Shown: in pieces, positions 19,054-29,219 of the stretch | How positions within the stretch are numbered: the first letter of the stretch is position 1 | Layout of the letters: every line of letters starts with the position of its first letter | From: Polaromonas sp. P2-4 | GTDB taxonomy: Bacteria; Pseudomonadota; Gammaproteobacteria; Burkholderiales; Burkholderiaceae_C | NCBI GenBank assembly: GCA_024703855.1 | Contig: CP087965.1 | Span: 4,518,001-4,582,000 of the forward strand | Direction of reading: 5' to 3' | DNA: 64,000 bases | The notes under the pieces: generated by a model | Told to the model about the DNA's origin: nothing | Database searches by the model: none | What the model saw: only the letters and a program-made list of their open reading frames with translations | Program-made: the position numbers and the translations under genes

Positions 19054-20363
19054 TCAGGCCCCCGCTTTCTCGGCAGCCTTGAGGGCGCGCTTCAGGTCGT
19101 CCATCAGGTCATCCGGGTCTTCAAGCCCAATCGACAGGCGAATCGTGCCCTGCGTGATGCCAGCGTCCAGCAGCGCTTCATCCGTCATGCGGAAATGGGT
19201 GGTGCTGGCCGGGTGAATCACCAGGCTGCGGCAATCGCCCACATTGGCCAGGTGGCTGAAGACTTTGAGGGTTTCAACAAAGGCTTTGCCCTGTTCACGG
19301 CTGCCCTTCAGGTCAAAGCTGAACACCGAACCGGCGCCGCGTGGCAGCAATCGTTTGGCCAGCGCGTGGCTGGGGTGCGACTCAAGCATCGGGTGGCCGA
19401 CGCGCGACACAAAGGGGTGGCTGGCCAGAAAATTCACCACTTTTTCTGTGTTGCTCACGTGCCGCGCCATGCGCAGCGGCAGGGTTTCAATGCCCTGCAA
19501 AATCAGCCAGGCGGTGTGCGGGCTCATGCAGGCACCGAAGTCACGCAGGCCCTCGCGGCGTGCGCGCAGCAAAAGGCGCCGACGGTGCTTTCTTCGCTGA
19601 ACACCATGTTGTGAAAGCCGTCATAGGCTTCGGTCAGCTCGGCAAATTTGCCGGACGCTTTGGAAGAGTCCCAGTCAAACGAGCCGCCATCGACGACGAT
19701 GCCGCCTATCACCGTGCCATGGCCGCTCAAAAACTTGGTGGCCGAGTGGTAGACCAGATCGGCGCCGTGGTCCAGCGGCTTGATCAGCCAGGGCGAGGTT
19801 AGTGTGGAGTCCACCAGCAGCGGCACGCCCGCGTCGTGGGCAATGGCAGACACCGCCGCAATATCGAGCACGTCAAGCCCTGGGTTGCCCACGGTTTCGC
19901 CAAAGAATAGTTTGGTGTTGGGCCGCACGGCGGCGCGCCAGCCGTCGATGTCGCCGGGTTTGACAAACGTGGTGTCAATGCCGAAGCGGCGCAGCGTGTA
20001 GTGCAGCAGGTTTTGCGAACCGCCATACAGCGCGGTGCTGGCCACGATGTGCGAGCCCGCACCCATCAGCGTGGCAATGCTCAGGTGCAGGGCAGCTTGC
20101 CCGCTGGCAGTCGCTATCGCGCCTATGCCGCCTTCGAGTGCCGACACGCGTTGCTCCAGCACCGCATTGGTCGGGTTGCTGATGCGTGAATACACATGCC
20201 CGGCGCGCTCCAGGTTAAAAAGGCTGGCGGCATGGTCGCTGGACTCAAATACGAACGATGTGGTGAGGTGAATTGGCACGGCTCGTGCCCCCGTGACGGG
20301 GTCGGGCGCGGCACCTGCGTGCAGCGCGAGCGTGTCAAAGCCGGGGTCTGAGTAGCCGGGCAT
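19054..20363 (-). CDS. metY: O-acetylhomoserine/O-succinylhomoserine sulfhydrylase-type PLP enzyme, frameshifted
   Basis: About 436 residues of the Cys/Met metabolism PLP family. FDTLALHAGAAPDPVTGARAVPIHLTTSF is the usual start (split here as seen), SRISNPTNAVLEQRVSALEGG follows, and HSATKFLSGHGTVIGG contains the PLP lysine. The long insert GSFDWDSSKASGKF is typical of MetY. The frame changes near 19572 (STVGAF / LLRARREGLRDFGACMSP). The enzyme makes homocysteine from acylhomoserine and sulfide. Divergent from the CBS-domain gene. Confidence 0.9.
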
Positions 20364-20551
20364 GGGTTTGTCTCCATTAGAAAAAGCGTGAGCGGCTGGT
20401 TGGCAAAAACCTGAAATCGTTGCTACCAGCCGCGCAATTGTGGGCTATATTTAAACTGAATTTTTCACGCGACCGTGTCGACGCAGGGTGCGGTGCAGTG
20501 GGACAATGGCAAAACACCCTGGGTCAACCGGGAACAACCGGAGAGAGTGCG

Positions 20552-21019
20552 ATGAAAGTTCTAGACATATTGCGCGTTAAGGGCAACACGCTGTACACCG
20601 TTCAACCCGATGAGCCCCTGGCCAAGGCGACCCAGATCATGGCCGAGAAGGACATCGGCTCGCTGGTCGTCATGGAGCATGGCGACCTGGTCGGCATGTT
20701 GACCTTCCGTGAAGTGATTGTCTGCCTCGTCAAAAACGGCGGCGAAATTGGCAGCACGCTGGTGCGCACGGCGATGGACGACCATCCGCTGACCTGTACG
20801 CCCGAAACCGAGATCGACGAAGTGCGGCGCATGATGCTGGACCGCCATGCGCGTTACATGCCGGTGATGAACCAGAAAATGCTGATGGGTGTGATCAGCT
20901 TCTACGACGTGGCCAAGGCCGTGGTCGACAGCCAGAACTTCGAGAACAAGATGCTCAAGGCCTATATCCGCGACTGGCCGGCCGAGCACGAAGACGAGGG
21001 CGAGTCCAAACTGCCTTGA
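20552..21019 (+). CDS. CBS-domain-pair protein
   Basis: 155 residues made of two CBS motifs: residues ~8-65 (YTVQPDEPLAKATQIMAEKDIGSLVVMEHGDLVGMLTFRE) and ~78-130 (TCTPETEIDEVRRMMLDRHARYMPVMNQKMLMGVISFYDV). Such stand-alone CBS pairs bind adenine nucleotides and act as energy sensors. Start at 20552 gives MKVLDILRVKG, the usual opening. No partner domain. Intact. Confidence 0.9.
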   Translation: MKVLDILRVKGNTLYTVQPDEPLAKATQIMAEKDIGSLVVMEHGDLVGMLTFREVIVCLVKNGGEIGSTLVRTAMDDHPLTCTPETEIDEVRRMMLDRHARYMPVMNQKMLMGVISFYDVAKAVVDSQNFENKMLKAYIRDWPAEHEDEGESKLP

Positions 21020-21061
21020 GCTTGGCACAACCCGCTTGGCGCGCCTTGGCGCCAACCGGAC

Positions 21062-22620
21062 TCAGGGTTTTGCGATGACGATTTCAGTGACGGCGTTCTG
21101 GCTCGCGTCGTAGGTCATCAGCGGACCGGAGACACCGGTCACGGTGACCTTGGCCGAATCTGTGCTCCGGATGATGGAACTGGTCAGGGTGCAACTGCCG
21201 CTGGGGTCCGTCACGCAACTGACCGAGCTACCTGGTGAGAAGCTGCCCGTGACGGTGGCGCCGGCCGCGGGATCACTGATACTCCAGTCGCTGTTCCGCT
21301 TGCGAACCGTCACCGTGGCCGAGGCGTTCCAGCCATTGCGGCCGCTGAGCGTGCTATCGGTCATGGACGAGACCGCCACGGACGTTGATGTCCACGTTCC
21401 CAGGGAATAAACGAGCAGGTTGGGCGAGCCTCGTCCGATCGAACCGAGCTTGTTGGATGTCGCCTTGGTGGTCAGGAAGTAGGCAATTTCCCCAGGTGAC
21501 GTCCTGGAGTTTGCCGCCAGCGCGAGCGCGGCGACCCCGGCTACATGGGGCGAAGCCATTGAAGTGCCGCTTTTGATAGTCGACGCATCGTTGCTGGAAA
21601 TCGAGGCCGATGTGATGCCGCTGCCTGGAGCGAAAAGGTCCAGACACTTGCCATAGTTCGAGTAAAAGGCGCGCTTGTCGTTGCTGGTGGTTGCGCCCAC
21701 CGTGACGGCGCTTGGTGCCCGGGCCGGAGAATATCTGCAGGCATCGGCGCTGCTGTTGCCGGCCGCCACGACCATGGTCACGCCCAGTTTATCGGTGGTA
21801 CCTGCTACGGCACGGGCCACGGCGTCATCCACGGCTTGGGATGCCCCCCGCCCAGTGACATGTTGGCCACGGCGGGGCGCAGCGTGCTGTCGGCCACCCA
21901 ATCGACACCGGCAATCACGCCGCTCCAGGTACCGGAACCGCTGCAATTGAGCACGCGCACCGGAATCAGCGCGATACCCTTGGCCACACCCCAGGTGAGG
22001 CCGCCCACCGTGCCGGAGACGTGCGTGCCGTGGCCATTGCAGTCGTCGGTGTTGGTGTCGTTGGCACCGTTCACAAAGTTGCGGCCGATCAGTACACGGC
22101 TGGTATCGGAACCAGCGCTTTGTTTAAAGTCGTTGTGCGTCACGAGAATGCCGGTATCGATGATGAAGGCATTCACGCCCGCGCCGGTGTAGTTGTAGTG
22201 GTACTGGGTGTCGAGGGTGCGATCGGTCTGGTCGATGCGGTCCAACCCCCAGGTGGCGCCGGTTTGTGTTGCGTTGAGCGAAACCGTCTGGTCCTGCTCG
22301 ATATAGTCCACGTTCGGGTTGTTGCGGATACCCTGCAGCGCCGCGTCCGGAAGGCTGGCGGCAAAGCCCTTGAGGGCGCTGCTGTAAGTGTGGTGCAACT
22401 GCCCGCCACGCCCGCGCATCAGATTGGCGGCTTCCGCAGCAGGATTGCTCACGCTGTCCTTGAACACCACGATGTAGCGCCCGGGGATCGGTTGCGATTG
22501 CGCGTAGGGATGGGTGGCCGGGGGCTCGACTGCCTGGGCGAGGGCTGCGGGTGCGGCAATGGCGAGTGCTGCCGCGTACACGCCCAGCGCAAAGAGGCGG
22601 GCGAATGGAGTTTTTTTCAT
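21062..22620 (-). CDS. secreted subtilisin-like serine protease (S8, proteinase K/aqualysin type), frameshifted
   Basis: About 519 residues: signal peptide to ALAQA, inhibitor_I9 propeptide (PGRYIVVFKDSVSNP... VDYIEQDQTVSL), then peptidase S8. The catalytic triad is visible: Asp in AFIIDTGI, His in NGHGTHVSGTVGG, Ser in SGTSMASPHVAGVAAL; the oxyanion Asn is in VVAAGNSS. A C-terminal ~130-residue beta-rich domain follows (Ser/Thr-rich, two Cys in VSCVTDPSGSCTL). The break near 21845 is in a run of six C; one more base restores SLGGGASQAVDDAV. An exported nutrient-scavenging protease. Confidence 0.92.
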
Positions 22621-22747
22621 AATGACCCCGACATGGATGTAGAGAACTATGAATGAAGAATTGTCATTCTCTGCCCGCCATGAAGGTGGGTCAACCCGCT
22701 TTACCGCTGTTACCGCCTCTCACATCGCTTTGGGATAATCACTCTCC

Positions 22748-23106
22748 ATGAGCGGCAATACTTTTGGCAACCTCTTCGCAGTCACCAATTTTGCGGTGAA
22801 TCCCACGGCCCGGCCATCGGCTGCGTGATTGACGGCTGCCCGCCGGGCTTATCGCTCAGTGAGGCCGATATCCAGACCGATCTGGATCGCCGCCGTCCTG
22901 GCACCAGCCGGCACGTGACGCAGCGCAACGAACCCGATACGGTGGAAATCCTGTCGGGTGTATACCAGGGCAAGACCACCGGCACGCCGATCTGCCTCTT
23001 GATTAAAAACACCGATCAGCGCAGCAAGGACTACGACAACATCCTGGAGACCTTCCGGCCTGGTCATGCCGATGACACCTACCTGCACAAATACGGCCTA
23101 CGCGAC
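22748..23106 (+). pseudogene. truncated second copy of chorismate synthase (aroC')
   Basis: Starts at its own ATG (SGNTFGNLFAVTNF) and matches the first ~118 codons of the real aroC at 25903. I count about 24 mismatches over ~320 bases, mostly at third codon positions. A 2-nt insertion (GC after TTT near 22795) shifts the frame, and homology stops at GLRDL near 23106, just before the stop codon of the converging phaZ gene. It cannot make enzyme. An HADDTY replaces the conserved HADYTY. Confidence 0.88.
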
Positions 23107-23136
23107 CTGCCCGGCCGAAGAGGACTCTGCTGCGGA

Positions 23137-24389
23137 TTAAGCCCCGTTTCCGTGAATCACATCCCGCACCCGCGGGTAAATCTGCTGGTCCCATTTCTTG
23201 CCGCTGAATACACCATAGTGCCCCACGCCCGTCTGCACGAGGTGGGTTTTCATGTGGGGGCGAATGCTGCTGCACAAGTCTTGCGCAGCCATGGTCTGGC
23301 CAATGGCGCAAATGTCGTCTCGTTCACCTTCCACCGTCAGTAAGGCGGTGCGCTGTATCGCCTTGAGGTTGACCTTTCGGTCATGCCAGGTGAGTTCACC
23401 TCTGGGCAGGTCGTAGGTCTGGAAGACCTTGGCAACCGTCTGCAGGTAAAACGCGGCGGGCAGGTCGTTGACGGCCAGGTATTCGTCATAAAACGCGCGG
23501 ATGATCTGGGCTTTGTCAAACTCGCCGTCCCTGACATGCCGGTACAGGTCTTCAAATGACTTTTTGTGTCGCTCCAGGTTCATGCTCAAAAACGCCGTGA
23601 CCTGCAAAAAGCCCGGATAAACGCGGCGCATCATGCCTTTGTGGGGCCAGGGCACATGACTGATCAGGTTTTTTTCAAACCATTCAATGGGTTTGCTGTT
23701 GGCCAGCTCGTTCACGCCTGTGGGGTTGATGCGGCAGTCCACCGGCCCGGCCATCAGCGTCAGGCTGCGCGGCTGGGCCGGGTTGTCGTCTTCGGCCATG
23801 ATGGCCGTGGCCGCCAGGGCCGCCACGCAGGGCTGGCAGACCGCAATCACGTGGGTGTTGGGGCCCAGCACTTCCAGGAATTTGATCAGGTAGTCGGTGT
23901 AGTGATCCAGCCCGAATTCACCGTTGGACAAGGCCACATCACGGGCGTTGTGCCAGTCGGTGATGTAAACGTCCTGGTCGGCCAGCAAAGTACGCGCCGT
24001 TTCGCGCAGCAGGGTGGCGAAATGGCCGGACAAAGGCGCGACCAGCAGCAGCGCGGCATGGGTGCCGTAGTTGTGGCCAGTTCTTTTTGAAATGCAGCAG
24101 GGTGCCAAAAGGCAGTTCGCAGACTTTGTGCTCCGTGATGGCAACCTGGTTCGCCCGCGACCTCCACGGTTTTCAGGTTGTAGGCGGGCCTGCTGTGGGT
24201 CAGGCGCATGCGCGCCAGCACTTCACTGGTGGCCGCAAGCTTGCTGGCCGATTGGCTGATCCATGGAAACAGGGCGGGCGGGCAGGACAGGCCGACTTTG
24301 CCCACGCCCAACAGCAGGCTGGCCTGTTCTGCAACCATCCGCAGGGGAGAGTTCAGGTCAGACTGCAACTGGTAAGCTTGGTAAAGCAT
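23137..24389 (-). CDS. phaZ: intracellular polyhydroxyalkanoate depolymerase, frameshifted
   Basis: About 415 residues. Family landmarks: start MLYQAYQLQSDLNSPLRMVA, then ELPFGTLLHFKK, LLLVAPLSGHFATLL, DVYITDWHNARDV, IAVCQPCVAALAA (Cys nucleophile in the lipase-like box), LMAGPVDCRINPTGVN and GVGHYGVFSGKKW near the end (His). Two frame breaks, near 24160 and 24075. The enzyme degrades cytoplasmic PHB granules to hydroxybutyrate for carbon and energy. It faces the truncated aroC' head-on. Confidence 0.9.
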
Positions 24390-24580
24390 GCTGCTCTCTT
24401 TCGTTTGGCTGCGCCGGCAGCGGCAGCCTTTCATTCAGCAATTTACGGGCCACAACCTGGAAACTGGCAGCTGGCACAGGGCTTGCACGGTACTGTGTGT
24501 CAAAAGCCTATTTTGATGCGGGGACGGCGCGAGAGCACTGTGGCTTACCCTTTGTAAACACCTTTGTGAAGGACCTCGTC

Positions 24581-25240
24581 ATGAGTCAGGCCGTCATTAC
24601 CCTCAGTAGCAGCAAGAATTACGGTGCCTGGTCATTACGGGGCTGGCTGCTGGTCAAGTTTTCCGGCCTTGAGTTCACTGAAAAAGTGCTGCCGCCCGAC
24701 GATGCCGACATGCGTGCCGAGATCCTGCTGCTGTCATCGTCCATTCTGGTGCCCAGCCTGTTGCACGACGGCATCAAGGTGTGGGACACACTGGCCATTG
24801 GCGAATACCTGAATGAAATCAAGCCCAAGGCCGGCCTGTTGCCAGCCGACAGGGCTGCCTGCGCCCATTGCCGCGCGATTTGCGGCGAGATGCATTCGGG
24901 TTTTTCAGCCATGCGCTCCTCGATGCCCCTGAACATCAAGGCAGTTTTCCCCAAATTCAAGACCTGGACGCGTGTGGATGCCGACATCAAACGCATTGTG
25001 GACATATGGACAGACTGCCTGACCCGCTATGGCGGACCTTTTCTTTTTGGCAAAAAGCCCTGCATGGCCGATGCGATGTACGCGCCGGTGGTCAGCCGTT
25101 TCAGAAGTTACGACATTCCGCTGGACCCCTTGTGCGTGGGCTATTGCACCAGCATCTGGACACTGCCGGCGATGCAGGAGTGGGTTGCCGCAGCGCAGCA
25201 AGAGCCTGATGACTTTGACGAACTGGATGCCGAGTTTTAA
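24581..25240 (+). CDS. glutathione S-transferase family protein
   Basis: Intact, 219 residues. The N-terminal thioredoxin-like domain (ITLSSSKNYGAWSLRGWLLVKFSG... ILVPSLLHDGIKVWDTLAIGEYLNE) has the Pro-Ser/Thr glutathione contacts VPSLL and WDTLAI. The C-terminal helical domain contains the subgroup motif HSGFSAMRSSMPLNIKA. A common Burkholderiales GST of unknown substrate. Start at 24581, with GAAGGA about ten bases before it. Transcribed away from phaZ. Confidence 0.88.
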   Translation: MSQAVITLSSSKNYGAWSLRGWLLVKFSGLEFTEKVLPPDDADMRAEILLLSSSILVPSLLHDGIKVWDTLAIGEYLNEIKPKAGLLPADRAACAHCRAICGEMHSGFSAMRSSMPLNIKAVFPKFKTWTRVDADIKRIVDIWTDCLTRYGGPFLFGKKPCMADAMYAPVVSRFRSYDIPLDPLCVGYCTSIWTLPAMQEWVAAAQQEPDDFDELDAEF

Positions 25241-25263
25241 GAGCTTGTCCGGTTAGTAGGTGC

Positions 25264-25722
25264 TCATACCCAAGGTGTGGGCGCGGGAATGTCGCACACC
25301 GGTTCCACATCAATGCTCTTGAAGTCGGCTGGCGAGACGATTTCCAGATATTCCATGTCGGGCGAGTAGTCAAACAGGTAGTGGCGTATGCCGGGGCGCT
25401 GGTGCACGCAGTCACCGGCTGTTACCAGGGTTTCCTTGTCTTCGTACATGAATTTTGCCCAGCCCTTGAGCATGATCACGATCTGGAAGTCCGCCTCATG
25501 TCGGTGCCAGCCCGTGCCCTTTTCTGGTGCCATATTTGCCTTTACCAGGTGCGCGATGACCTTGCCATGCGTCGCCTCGGCGATGCCCAGGTCGTGGTAG
25601 AGGAAGAAATCACGCAATCCATCGGATTTGAACTGCGTATCACCGGGTTTGACGTGAGAGAACAGGGTGGTGGTTCGATCAATCACGGTGCCCTCCGGTG
25701 GTGCGCAGCGATTTGCGCTCAT
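25264..25722 (-). CDS. cupin-domain protein
   Basis: 152-residue single cupin. Motif 1 is GTGWHRHEADFQIVIMLKGW (two His, Glu/Asp) and motif 2 is GDCVHQRPGIRHYLFDYS (His). An in-frame ATG 4 codons upstream (25734) is possible. No signal peptide. Possibly a ring-cleavage dioxygenase relative or an isomerase. Intact and complete. R2 copy c lies between it and aroC. Confidence 0.8.
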   Translation of the reverse strand: MSANRCAPPEGTVIDRTTTLFSHVKPGDTQFKSDGLRDFFLYHDLGIAEATHGKVIAHLVKANMAPEKGTGWHRHEADFQIVIMLKGWAKFMYEDKETLVTAGDCVHQRPGIRHYLFDYSPDMEYLEIVSPADFKSIDVEPVCDIPAPTPWV

Positions 25723-25804
25723 GCCGTCATGCATGAAGTGTTCCAGCCAAAAAGGGCAGCGCAGGGCAGTGAGCAAACATGGGATCTCCAAAGTGCGCAG
25801 CGCA

Positions 25805-25872
25805 GGGCCGCCCCAAGCAAGCACAGCCCTGCGGGGGCAGAGAGTTACACGCAGTGAATGAACGTGGGGGCC
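25805..25872 (+). repeat. dispersed repeat R2, copy c
   Basis: Shares GGGCCGCCCC, GCGGGGGCAG, ACACG(C)AGTG and GTGGGGG with copy a in the same order, but the left arm of the G/C core is degraded. It lies 30-100 nt upstream of aroC. Confidence 0.5.
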
Positions 25873-25902
25873 ACAATGTCCAATGGTTAAAATTGCGCCA
25901 CT

Positions 25903-27004
25903 ATGTCTGGCAGCACTTTTGGCAACCTCTTCGCAGTCACCAACTTTGGTGAATCCCACGGCCCGGCCATTGGCTGCGTGATTGACGGCTGCCCGCCGGG
26001 CTTGTCGCTCAGCGAGGCCGATATCCAGACCGACCTGGATCGCCGCCGTCCTGGCACCAGTCGCCATGTCACGCAGCGCAATGAACCCGATGCGGTTGAA
26101 ATCCTGTCGGGCGTGTACCAGGGCAAGACCACCGGTACGCCGATCTGCCTGCTGATCAAAAACACCGATCAGCGCAGCAAGGACTACGGCAACATCCTGG
26201 AGACCTTCCGGCCCGGCCATGCCGACTACACCTACCTGCACAAGTACGGCCTGCGCGACCCGCGCGGCGGTGGCCGGGCTTCGGCCCGCCTGATCGGCGC
26301 CCATGGTGGCCGCCGGTGCGGTGGCCAAGAAGTGGTTGTTTGAAAAATACGGCACCACCTTTCGCGGCTGCATGACGCAGATTGGCGATATCACAATCCC
26401 GTTTGAGTCATGGGACCATGTGCCCAACAACCCGTTTTTTGCGCCTGTGGCTGACGTTGCCAGGCTCGAAACTTATATGGACGAGCTGCGCAAGGCCGGC
26501 GATTCGTGCGGTGCGCGCATCCGCGTCACGGCGTCCGGCGTGCCCGTGGGTTTGGGCGATCCGCTGTTTGACAAGCTCGATGCCGACATTGCCTTTGCCA
26601 TGATGGGCATCAACGCCGTCAAAGGGGTTGAAATTGGTGCGGGCTTTGCCAGCGTCTCGCAGCGCGGCACCACGCACGGCGACTCGCTGTCACCCGAAGG
26701 CTTTCTGTCCAACAACGCCGGTGGTGTGCTGGGCGGCATCAGCACCGGGCAGGACCTGGAAGTGTCGATTGCCATCAAGCCGACCAGTTCCATCATCACG
26801 CCGCGCCAGTCCATCGACACCAGCGGCCAGCCGGCCGAGGTGGTGACCAAGGGCCGGCATGACCCCTGCGTGGGCATTCGCGCCACGCCGATTGCCGAGG
26901 CCATGCTGGCGCTAGTGGTCATGGAGCATGCGCTGCGACAGCGCGCCCAGAACGCCGATGTTCAGGTCAGCACCCCGGACATCATGCGTAGCACCCCCGT
27001 CTGA
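25903..27004 (+). CDS. aroC: chorismate synthase, frameshifted
   Basis: About 366 residues. Makes chorismate from EPSP with reduced FMN, the last step of the shared aromatic pathway. Signatures: FGESHGPAIGCVIDGCPPGL near the start, GRASARL...AAGAVAKKWL, and RHDPCVGIRATPIAEAMLAL near the end. The first ~128 codons are separated from the rest by one extra base near 26287 (CTGATCGGCG for CTGACGGCG gives TAPMVAAGAV). As aroC is essential in a prototroph, this shift is probably a sequencing error. A diverged 5' copy lies 3.1 kb upstream. Confidence 0.95.
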
Positions 27005-27013
27005 ACCGGACTT

Positions 27014-27898
27014 TCAGGCCTCGGGCGGTGAAGCCCTGAAAGGGTTGAAGCCGGTGATCAGCGCCGTGGCGGCCAGCACCAACACACAGCCGGGCAGCAT
27101 GCTGGCGGTGACCGCCTCGCCCAGGAACAGCCCGCCCCAGGTCACACCGAACAAGGGAATCATGAAGGCCGCAGACGTGGCCGCGCTGGCCGGGATTTCA
27201 CGCATCAGCCGCATGCTGATCCAGTACATAAAGCCCGAGGTGATGGTGCCGAGCACCGTCACGGCAATCACGGCAGCGGTCGTCAGGTTCGCAGCAGGCG
27301 CCGCTATCCCCATGGGAAGTAACAAAATCAGCGTCGCTGCGACATGCACGGCGGCCGACGCCGGCAGCGGCGCATAGGCCAGCGTGGCACGCTTCATCAA
27401 AATGGCACCAAAACCGTAGCTGGCCGACGCCGCCGTACAGGCCAGCGCGGCCAGCACCACCTGGGTTGTGACGGCCACCGGCCCCAGCTGGACCAACAGC
27501 GCGACACCGGCAAACCCCACGGCACAGCCCAGCAGGCGCTTTGAGGTCAGCTTCTCTTCACCCGCTACGGCCGCTCCCAACACGCCGAACAGGGGCGCGG
27601 TGGCATTGAGCACCGCTGAATAGCCAGAGGGAAGGATCAGCGCGGCCCAGTTGAACAGCACAAAAGGAATGACCACGGTCAGCAGGCTCAGCAGCGCCAG
27701 GCGCGGCCAGGCGGTGCGGGCAGGCCAGCGGTCACGCAGCATGTGCATGAGCACGGCCAGCACGGCGGCGGCCAGGGTGCAGCGCAGCCCGGCCACGACC
27801 CACGGACCGAGGGCGGGGCTGGCAATGCGCAGGAGGGGAAATGAGGCGCCCCAGAGGGCGGACATCGCAATGAGCTGGATGAAGTGTCGGGTTTGCAT
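27014..27898 (-). CDS. EamA/DMT-family transporter
   Basis: Intact, 294 residues, ten hydrophobic helices in two repeats of the EamA (drug/metabolite exporter) domain. It opens with AMSALWGASFPLLRIA and the second repeat starts near residue 150 (AALACTAASASYGFGAILMKRA). Conserved LNATAPLFGVLGA and FMIPLFGVTWGGLFLGE close the two halves. Probably exports an amino acid or small metabolite. Converges on aroC with a 9-nt gap. Confidence 0.9.
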   Translation of the reverse strand: MQTRHFIQLIAMSALWGASFPLLRIASPALGPWVVAGLRCTLAAAVLAVLMHMLRDRWPARTAWPRLALLSLLTVVIPFVLFNWAALILPSGYSAVLNATAPLFGVLGAAVAGEEKLTSKRLLGCAVGFAGVALLVQLGPVAVTTQVVLAALACTAASASYGFGAILMKRATLAYAPLPASAAVHVAATLILLLPMGIAAPAANLTTAAVIAVTVLGTITSGFMYWISMRLMREIPASAATSAAFMIPLFGVTWGGLFLGEAVTASMLPGCVLVLAATALITGFNPFRASPPEA

Positions 27899-28238
27899 GG
27901 AGTGTGGTGTTGCACGCTATCAGGCATGCGGGCAACACCACACCCGCGCGATCAGGTGCGGTGATTGTGCGGGATTCAGGGGGATGCTGCTGGCCAGGCA
28001 AAAGCAAGGCCGAGCGTCAGCCTGGGACTCTTGCTGCAAAACACGAAGCGCCCGCGCGGTCAATTGAAAGCCTCAACCTCAAACCATCATGCATTGAAGG
28101 CTGATGTCACAGGAGCAAGCTGCGCTGCCGCATTTGTGAGGGGGCTCCTGCAGCATAAAATTTTGATGAAATAGGCCTCTAGCCCAAGAGTTATGGGCGC
28201 AGATAGCTATCAAATAAATAGCACTGGCGCCAGCGCTG
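27899..28238. other. intergenic region with repeat R1 copy b
   Basis: 340 bases between the EamA gene and the end of the IclR gene. Apart from the R1 copy at 28165-28222 I see no coding frame or RNA I can support. Confidence 0.5.
28165..28222 (-). repeat. dispersed repeat R1, copy b
   Basis: Minus strand: GCTATTTATTTGATAGCTAT, then CTGCGCCC, TTGGGCTAGAGGCCTATTT. Best-preserved 3' half of the R1 family. It sits downstream of the IclR stop codon. Confidence 0.75.
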
Positions 28239-29027
28239 TCAAATCAGATGGCGCATGGCCTGCGCGGTTTCGCTCAGCACCGACAGCACGCGGGCGACCG
28301 CATCTTCGCTGGACTCGTGGCCCATGGGCATGGTCACGCTCAGCGCGCCGGCCACCTCCCCACGCCGGTCGCGCAGCGGTACGGCAATGCCGCGGTGATT
28401 GAGTTCGAGCTGCTGCTCGGAAATGGCCCAGCCCTGGGCCCGTACGCGCGCCAGCTCGATACGCAGGCGGTCTTTGCTGGCAATGGTGTGCGAGGTGTAG
28501 GCCTTGAGTTCGTGGGCGGCGAGCCAGTTCTCCTGCCAGGCAGGCTCGCGCAGCGACAGCATCAGCATGCCGGCGGCGGTGACCTGGGCTTGCACGCGCG
28601 AGCCGAGCACGTAGCCGGTGTTCATGGCGCGGTTGGAGCCATTGCGCGCGATGTAGACGATGTCGTCGCCGTCCATCACGCTCACATAGGCGCTCTCCTG
28701 CGTCCCTGCGGTCACGCGCTGCAGAAAGGGCTGCACGATGCGCGGTAATCGCGCCGATTCAAGGTAAGACTGTCCCAGCCGGAGCACACGCGGGGTCAGC
28801 CAGAACAGCTTGCCGTCGCTGGCGACGTAACCCAGGTGTTCCAGCGTCAGCAGGTAACGGCGTGCGGCGGTACGCGTCATGCCGCAGCGCGCCGGCCTGG
28901 CTGGCGGTCAGGCGCGGGTTGGCATCGTCAAAACACTCGATGACGGACAGGCCTTTTCAAGGCCGGCAATCCAGTCGCGCTTGTCGAGCGTGGGGGTAGC
29001 GGGCGTGGGCAGGGCAGGCGTTGGCAT
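28239..29027 (-). CDS. IclR-family regulator of the PcaR/PcaU/PobR type, frameshifted
   Basis: About 262 residues. Winged-helix part in pieces: DWIAGLEK, then GLSVIECFDDANPRLTASQAG, then TARRYLLTLEHLGYVASDGKLFWLTPRVLRLGQSYLESARLPRI, which is the diagnostic PcaR/PobR subgroup sequence. Breaks near 28955 and 28885. Effector domain carries AGMLMLSL, and AISEQQLELNHRGIAVPLRDRRGEV near the end. Divergent from the shikimate/pca cluster; a PcaR-like operator lies in the gap. Expected to activate the cluster in response to beta-ketoadipate or protocatechuate. Confidence 0.88.
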
Positions 29028-29080
29028 GGGTCAAGTATTGGGGGGAGCTTAGGCCGAAAACATGGGTGAAACCCTTGTTT

Positions 29081-29095
29081 GGATCGATCATCGAT
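29081..29095. promoter_or_regulatory. short palindrome in the IclR/AroE-like divergent promoter
   Basis: GATCGA-TCA-TCGATC, perfect 6-bp arms around a 3-base centre, 54 nt upstream of the IclR start. Possible regulator or promoter element. Confidence 0.35.
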
Positions 29096-29188
29096 CATTA
29101 ATGTACGTTAATCGCTCGGTTTGCAATTTCTGGCTTTCGTTGAATGCGCTAAACGACTAAAGTTCGAGCGAAATTCAGCTTGTTTAAT

Positions 29189-29200
29189 CGATTATCGAAC
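29189..29200 (-). promoter_or_regulatory. PcaR-like operator
   Basis: Minus strand reads GTTCGATAATCG, identical to the first 12 of the 15 bases I recall for the Pseudomonas putida PcaR box (GTTCGATAATCGCAC). It lies 20 nt upstream of the AroE-like start, in the promoter region between it and the PcaR-type regulator gene. Confidence 0.6.
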
Positions 29201-29219
29201 GTCGACACTTTATTCCGAC

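Noticed and set aside
20400..20460. Possible sixth R1 copy before the CBS-domain gene
   Set aside because: Only scattered short matches (GCTACCAGC, GTGGGCTATATTT); too weak to call.
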